DNA of 64,000 nucleotides from Corynebacterium sp. UBA2622 (GTDB lineage: Bacteria > Actinomycetota > Actinomycetes > Mycobacteriales > Mycobacteriaceae): the NCBI RefSeq assembly GCF_002339505.1, contig NZ_DDJO01000013.1, positions 20,893 through 84,892 on the forward strand. The letters are read 5' to 3'. The notes under the pieces are model-generated. The model ran no database searches, had not been told where the DNA came from, and saw only the letters and a list, made by a program, of their open reading frames with translations. The position numbers and the translations under genes were made by a program. Position 1 is the first letter of the stretch. Every line of letters begins with the position of its first letter. Positions 59,787 through 64,000 of the stretch are shown piece by piece.

Positions 59787-61769
59787 ATGAGACCCGCATC
59801 ACGTTCACTCCTCGCCCTTCTTGCTGTTCCGGGTATAGCGCTGGCGGGTTGCTCCGCCGGTCCGGACGCTCCGTCAGCGTCGACGGCCGCGGCGTCTTCC
59901 TCCGCGGCCGCCCCGTCCGAAGCAGCCGGCGCGCGGAAGGTGGAGACCCTCGACGTGTCTCGGTGCGAGCCCGCCGACGGCGTCTCCGGCCACGTTAAGG
60001 GCGAGGACACCGGGGAGGCGGCGGGGGAGCGCAACACCGAGGTCGCCCCGGAGATCGGCACTGGTTTCCGCAGCGGCATGCAGGAGGTCCGCGCGCAGTC
60101 CTTCGCGGTGACCACCGCCAACCCCGTGGCCACCAAGGCGGCCTGCGACGTGCTCATGAACGGGGGCAACGCCGCCGACGCCGTGGTGGCCGCCCAGTTC
60201 GTCCTCGGCCTGGTCGAGCCCCAGTCCTCCGGCATCGGCGGGGGAGGCTACATCCTCTACAGCGACGCCACCTCGGGGCGTCGTGTGGCGATAGACGCCA
60301 GGGAGGTCGCGCCGCTCGGCGCCGGCGAGAACTACCTCATCCACGTCTCGCCCGAGGACCCCTCCGCGCCGGTCCCCGATGCCCGCAGCTCCGGGCGCTC
60401 CATCGGCGTTCCCGGAATCGTCGCCGGCCTCGCCCGGTTACACTCCGAGTTCGGCTCGAAGAAGTGGGATGAGAACCTCCAGCCGGCCATCGACCTGGCG
60501 CAGAAGGGCTTCAAGGTCTCGCCGCGCATGTCCGCCTCGATCGCCGATTCCGCCGCGCAGCTCGCCGCGAGCCCCAACGCCGCGAAGTACTTCCTCGACG
60601 CCGACGGGAAGGCACTCGCCGCGGGCACCGAGCTGAAGAACCCGGATTACGCGCAGGTCGTCTCGGAGATCGCGAAGGACCCGGACTCCTTCTACACCGG
60701 CGACATCGCCGCGGACATCGTCACCGAGGCCACCCGCTCGGACGCTGGCCTGACCCCCTCCGCGATGACCACCGCGGACCTCGCGGGTTACACCCCGCAG
60801 GTGCACGATGCCCTGTGCGTGCCCTACAAGGACCGCGAAATGTGCGGCATGCCGCCCTCCTCCAGCGGTGGCGTGGCGGTCCTGGAGAGCCTGCGCCTGC
60901 TCGAGGGCCAGGACCTGGCCAAATACGCCCCGAAGGACGTCGGGCCGGACGGCGCGCTGCCGGATCCCGAGGCCATCCACCTCGTCTCCGAGGCCGAGCG
61001 ACTCGCCTACGCGGACCGCGACACCTACGTGGCCGACCCCGCCTTCGAGCCCGTCCCGGGTGGCCCGGGGGCATTGCTTGCCGACGCCTACACGGCCGGC
61101 CGCGCCGGGCTGATCAACCCCGACCGGACGATGGGCAAGGCCCGGCCGGGCCAGCTGCTCGACCCCGTCGGGGCGGGGCCGGACATCCCCGAGCACGGCA
61201 CGACGCACGTCAACGTCATCGACGCCCAGGGCAACGCGGCCTCCTTCACCTCGAGCGTCGAGGCCGCCTTCGGCTCCTTCCACTTCACCCGCGGCTTCGT
61301 GCTGAACAACCAGCTCACCGACTTCTCCGCCGAGCCCCTGGACGAAGACGGCAAGCCCGCCGCCAACCGCGTGGAGGCCGCCAAGCGCCCCCGCTCCTCG
61401 ATGGCGCCCTTCCTCGTCTTCGGCCCCGACGGCTCCGCCGAGATGGCCCTCGGATCCCCGGGTGGGGCGCTGATCATCCAGTACGTGCTGAAGACCTTCC
61501 TCGGCATGACCGAGTGGGGGATGAACCCGCAGCAGGCGGTCTCCGCCCCCAACTTCGGCGCCCGCAACACCCCGAAGACCGGCATCGGCGGGGAACACCC
61601 GCTGGTCAAGGACGGCAGCGCCGCCAGTGCCGTGGACTCGCTGAAGGCCAAGGGGCACGACGTGGTCACCGACGACATGTCCAGCGGCCTGTCGGCCCTG
61701 GTCCGGCGCGACGGTGCCATCGTCGGCGGGGCAGACCCGCGCCGCGAGGGGATCGTGCTGGGGGGTTAG
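59787..61769 (+). CDS. ggt: Gamma-glutamyltransferase lipoprotein
   Basis: A 660-residue Ntn hydrolase that processes itself into two subunits and cleaves gamma-glutamyl compounds such as glutathione-like thiols. A signal and lipobox LAGC (Cys about 21) are followed by a Ser/Ala-rich linker and the mature domain (about 85 onwards: ATKAACDVLMNGGNAADAVVAA, SSGIGGGGY). The nucleophile Thr is in EHGTTHVNVID (about 474). GSPGGALIIQ binds the substrate. The chosen ATG is the second of two close starts. Its stop overlaps the convergent acyl carrier protein gene. Confidence 0.9.
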   Translation: MRPASRSLLALLAVPGIALAGCSAGPDAPSASTAAASSSAAAPSEAAGARKVETLDVSRCEPADGVSGHVKGEDTGEAAGERNTEVAPEIGTGFRSGMQEVRAQSFAVTTANPVATKAACDVLMNGGNAADAVVAAQFVLGLVEPQSSGIGGGGYILYSDATSGRRVAIDAREVAPLGAGENYLIHVSPEDPSAPVPDARSSGRSIGVPGIVAGLARLHSEFGSKKWDENLQPAIDLAQKGFKVSPRMSASIADSAAQLAASPNAAKYFLDADGKALAAGTELKNPDYAQVVSEIAKDPDSFYTGDIAADIVTEATRSDAGLTPSAMTTADLAGYTPQVHDALCVPYKDREMCGMPPSSSGGVAVLESLRLLEGQDLAKYAPKDVGPDGALPDPEAIHLVSEAERLAYADRDTYVADPAFEPVPGGPGALLADAYTAGRAGLINPDRTMGKARPGQLLDPVGAGPDIPEHGTTHVNVIDAQGNAASFTSSVEAAFGSFHFTRGFVLNNQLTDFSAEPLDEDGKPAANRVEAAKRPRSSMAPFLVFGPDGSAEMALGSPGGALIIQYVLKTFLGMTEWGMNPQQAVSAPNFGARNTPKTGIGGEHPLVKDGSAASAVDSLKAKGHDVVTDDMSSGLSALVRRDGAIVGGADPRREGIVLGG

Positions 61770-62080
61770 TCCTCCACGTCGTCGTGGGCGGCGATCCACT
61801 CCGCGATCACGCCCACTGTCGCCTGGTCTGTGTACGGGCCCTCCTCGGCGGGCACCCCGAAGAGATCCTCCGCCCGCACCGCCAGCTCGATGCGGTCGAG
61901 CGAGGAGACCCCAGTCTCCGCCAGCGTCCTATCGGCGGTGACCGCCTCCGCGTCGACCCCCGCCACCTCGGCGATGAGGCGCACCAGGCGGGCCATCACG
62001 CTCTGGTCGTCCTGGTCCGCCTCCTGCTCCGCGTTGCCGAGGTTCAGTGCGCCCAAGTCCAGTCGTTGCGAAAGCTCCAT
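61766..62080 (-). CDS. Acyl carrier protein-like protein
   Basis: A 104-residue carrier protein. The phosphopantetheine site is GVSSLDRIEL (Ser60), where the usual DSL is SSL, keeping the modified serine. About 25 acidic N-terminal residues precede the four-helix domain. It has no neighbouring fatty-acid or polyketide synthase genes but is divergent from an alpha/beta hydrolase 23 bases away. TATATA ends seven bases before the ATG. It could serve a dedicated acyl transfer, or lipoate or siderophore step. Confidence 0.85.
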   Translation of the reverse strand: MELSQRLDLGALNLGNAEQEADQDDQSVMARLVRLIAEVAGVDAEAVTADRTLAETGVSSLDRIELAVRAEDLFGVPAEEGPYTDQATVGVIAEWIAAHDDVED

Positions 62081-62103
62081 GGGCCCATATATACACTGAG
62101 CGC
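62081..62103. promoter_or_regulatory. Interlocked divergent minus-10 elements
   Basis: Only 23 bases separate the acyl carrier protein and hydrolase starts. Read minus, TATATA occupies 62088-62093 and ends seven bases before the acyl carrier protein ATG. Read plus, TACACT occupies 62092-62097 and ends six bases before the hydrolase ATG. The two hexamers share two bases, so the minus-35 regions, if any, lie in the opposite gene. Confidence 0.5.
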
Positions 62104-63096
62104 ATGTTCAGGGGCATTCTCAAGCGCGTGCTCGACGACGCCTACTACGCGCGCGGCGACCACCCCCGTCCGCGCTCGCTTTCCGACGCCCTCAGCCCGC
62201 ACCCCATCGGCGGCCTGACATTCGACCGTGAGGGTGTCACCCCGCACCAGGGGATCGGGGTGCACTGGTACGAGCGCGGCCCCGCCGATGCCGCGCTGAC
62301 GGTGCTCTACGTCCACGGCTTCAACATCTCCTCCGACGAGTTCTACATGCAGGTCGATGCCCTGGCCGACCGTCCGGTGCGCCAGCTGCTGGTGGACCTG
62401 CGCGGCCACGGTAAGACGGGCCCCGTTCCTCCCGAGATGTGCGAGATCGACGCCGCGGCCGACGATGTCTTCGCGGTGCTCAGAGACCGAGGCGTGAACG
62501 GTCCGCTCATCGTCGTGGGCCACTCGTTGGGCGGGCCCGTGTCCCTCTCGCTCATGCGCCGGCACCGGGAGCACCTCAACCTCGCTGGTAGCGTGCAGAT
62601 CTCCTCCGCCGTGGAGCCTTTCACGGACCAGGGGATGCCGCAGGTTCTGGCGGGCCGCGCGGGTGCGCTGCTGGAGGACATCATGACCGACACGCCCCTC
62701 CTGGCCGAGGGCATCCTTGCGGTGGGGAAGAAGGCCATAGCACCTGTCCTCGCGCTGGGCTTCTACTTCCGCCCCGTGGGCTACGCGGTGGTGAAGTTCC
62801 ACGCGACGATGATGCAGAAGACCCCGCTGGACACCTACGCCGGCTACTTCGACGACCTGCTCACGCACTCCGAGCTGGATGCCGCACCCGTGCTGGCTGA
62901 CCTGCCGGGTTACATCCTGGTCGGTGACCACGACGAGGTCACGCCGGTGAGCCAGTCCGCGCGCCTCAGCGAGATCTGGCCCCGCGCCTACGTGCAGGTC
63001 CTGCCCGAGAGCGGGCACATGCCGCCCCTCGACGCACCCGGGGCGGTCAGCACGGCCATTGCGCGGCTGATCGAGCGGGTCGGCGGGCACGGGTAG
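62104..63096 (+). CDS. Alpha/beta hydrolase
   Basis: A 330-residue alpha/beta hydrolase of the lysophospholipase/monoacylglycerol lipase type: oxyanion strand YVHGFNISSDEFY, nucleophile elbow GHSLGG (about 141-146), Asp in GDHDEVTP and His in ESGHMPP. No signal peptide. Its substrate is unknown; divergence from an acyl carrier protein suggests thioester or ester hydrolysis. It is followed by a hairpin and then convergent aceE. Confidence 0.85.
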   Translation: MFRGILKRVLDDAYYARGDHPRPRSLSDALSPHPIGGLTFDREGVTPHQGIGVHWYERGPADAALTVLYVHGFNISSDEFYMQVDALADRPVRQLLVDLRGHGKTGPVPPEMCEIDAAADDVFAVLRDRGVNGPLIVVGHSLGGPVSLSLMRRHREHLNLAGSVQISSAVEPFTDQGMPQVLAGRAGALLEDIMTDTPLLAEGILAVGKKAIAPVLALGFYFRPVGYAVVKFHATMMQKTPLDTYAGYFDDLLTHSELDAAPVLADLPGYILVGDHDEVTPVSQSARLSEIWPRAYVQVLPESGHMPPLDAPGAVSTAIARLIERVGGHG

Positions 63097-63128
63097 GCGA
63101 GTACCCGGCCGCGGCCCTCGAACGGGGA

Positions 63129-63163
63129 ACGCCCCCGGTTCCTCCTGGGGAGGCCGGGGGCGT
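63129..63163. terminator. Hairpin between the hydrolase gene and aceE
   Basis: Ten-base arms ACGCCCCCGG (63129-63138) and CCGGGGGCGT (63154-63163) around a 15-base loop, without a T run. It is likely to end or stabilise the converging transcripts. Confidence 0.55.
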
Positions 63164-63177
63164 CGTATAGCGAATGT

Positions 63178-64000
63178 TTACTCCTCGCTGTTCGTGCCGC
63201 CGTTCGGGTTGGGCTCGGTCGGGTCGTCGACGTGCAGGTCCTTGGCGGCCTGCGCGGCGACGGACATGTCGAGCTTGCCCTCGTTGGCCAGGGCCATGAG
63301 CGAGGCGACGACCATCGACTCGGCGTCGATGTTGAAGAAGCGGCGCGCCGCCTCCCTGGTGTCGGAGAAGCCGAAACCGTCCGCGCCCAGGGCCACGTAC
63401 TGGCCGGGCACGTACGGGCGGATCTGCTCGTGCAGGTCGGTGGCGAAGTCCGAGGTGGCGATGTACGGGCCCTCAGTCTGCTTCAGCTGGGTGGTGGCGA
63501 AGGGCTCGCCGACATCCTCGCCCGGGTTCTGCAGCTTCTTCTTGTTCAGCGCCGCGCCGTCGCGGGCCAGCTCCACCCACGAGGTGACGGAGTAGACCGA
63601 GGCGCCGACGTTGTAGTCGCGCTGCAGGATCTCCTGGGCGCGCAGCGCCTGCTGCATACCGATGCCGGAGGCGAGCAGGGAGACGTTGTTGTCCTTCTCC
63701 TCGCCGCGGTCGTAGAGGTAGATGCCCCGGTGCAGGCCCTCCACATCCAGGTTCTCCGGGCGCGCCGGCTGGTGGGTCGGCTGGTTGTAGACGGTGATGT
63801 AGTACATCACGTTCTCACCGCCGTCCGGGCCGTACATGCGCTCGATGCCCTTGGAGATGAGATAGGGCATCTCGTAGGCGAACGCCGGGTCGTAGGTGAC
63901 CACGGCCGGGTTCGTGGAGGCCAGGATGGGGGAGTGGCCGTCCATGTGCTGCAGGCCCTCGCCGAAGAGCGTGGTGCGGCCGGCGGTCGCGCCGATGATG
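63178..64000 (-). CDS. aceE: Pyruvate dehydrogenase E1 component, C-terminal part
   Basis: The right edge cuts the gene; 274 codons from the C-terminal part are present. The C-terminal transketolase-like domain is plain: GATAGRTTLFGEGLQH, MDGHSPILASTNPAVVTYDP, YYITVYNQPTHQPARPENL, YSVTSWVELARDG and PYVPGQYVALGADGFGFSDTREAARRFF. It matches homodimeric AceE, the thiamine-dependent E1 that decarboxylates pyruvate to acetyl-dihydrolipoamide. The tail (EEPT-like, NPNGGTNSEE) is short and acidic. Confidence 0.95.
   Translation of the reverse strand, partial: IIGATAGRTTLFGEGLQHMDGHSPILASTNPAVVTYDPAFAYEMPYLISKGIERMYGPDGGENVMYYITVYNQPTHQPARPENLDVEGLHRGIYLYDRGEEKDNNVSLLASGIGMQQALRAQEILQRDYNVGASVYSVTSWVELARDGAALNKKKLQNPGEDVGEPFATTQLKQTEGPYIATSDFATDLHEQIRPYVPGQYVALGADGFGFSDTREAARRFFNIDAESMVVASLMALANEGKLDMSVAAQAAKDLHVDDPTEPNPNGGTNSEE

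Overview
This window is a piece of a high-G+C actinobacterial chromosome, almost certainly a Corynebacterium. The evidence is gene content and order: hemW-hrcA-dnaJ2-rsmE-phoH-ybeY-CBS protein-era-recO-uppS next to zur/znr and glyS, then a TPM-domain protein-dgt-dnaG. That order runs parallel to the same cluster in Mycobacterium tuberculosis and Corynebacterium glutamicum. Further support comes from actinobacterial-type CIRCE, DtxR and LexA-like operators and a very high number of apparently leaderless genes. There are no rRNA genes, insertion sequences, CRISPR arrays or prophage in view.

Layout. 0-7.4 kb: carboxylesterase start, M3 oligopeptidase, two micro-membrane proteins, malQ, a FadD15-type acyl-CoA ligase and a conserved unknown. 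7.4-19.2 kb: the heat-shock/RNA-processing/GTPase run (hemW, hrcA, dnaJ2, rsmE, phoH, ybeY, CNNM/CBS protein), pdxY, an HNH endonuclease on the opposite strand, then era-recO-uppS. 19.2-30.1 kb: zur and znr, glyS, two small unknowns, the TPM protein, dgt, an exported RNase Sa-like enzyme, an A+T-rich Ser/Thr kinase and dnaG. 30.1-42.8 kb: mazG, a lytic transglycosylase, eno, ftsB, a DUF501 gene and ppx. This block is normally elsewhere in the chromosome and is here split by efeUOB (iron uptake), a formamidase-family gene and a toxin-antitoxin pair whose toxin carries an in-frame stop. 42.9-47.3 kb: two tRNAs (CAT and Asn) followed by an accessory stretch (secreted nuclease, Excalibur lipoprotein, ornithine cyclodeaminase-like enzyme, membrane protein, PD-(D/E)XK-like protein). 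47.3-64 kb: transporters and metabolism (AbgT family, DUF4230, TRIC family, serine hydrolase, MFS plus nucleoside hydrolase, two paralogous lipid-anchored or membrane DUF4352-like proteins around a DMT permease, aldehyde dehydrogenase, gamma-glutamyltransferase, a lone acyl carrier protein, an alpha/beta hydrolase, and the C-terminal part of aceE).

Genes that work together: hrcA/dnaJ2 (protein folding control), rsmE/phoH/ybeY/era (rRNA maturation), znr/zur (zinc control), efeU/efeO/efeB (ferrous iron uptake under a DtxR box), MFS/nucleoside hydrolase (nucleoside salvage).

The most notable non-gene signals are: a CIRCE operator whose spacer is the hrcA ribosome-binding site; a near-perfect LexA box between the HNH gene and era; a 95-bp inverted repeat built from four copies of a 12-mer between efeU and ftsB; interlocked minus-10 boxes between the acyl carrier protein and hydrolase genes; and a repeated TANNNT-(6 to 8 nt)-start-codon arrangement in about twenty genes.
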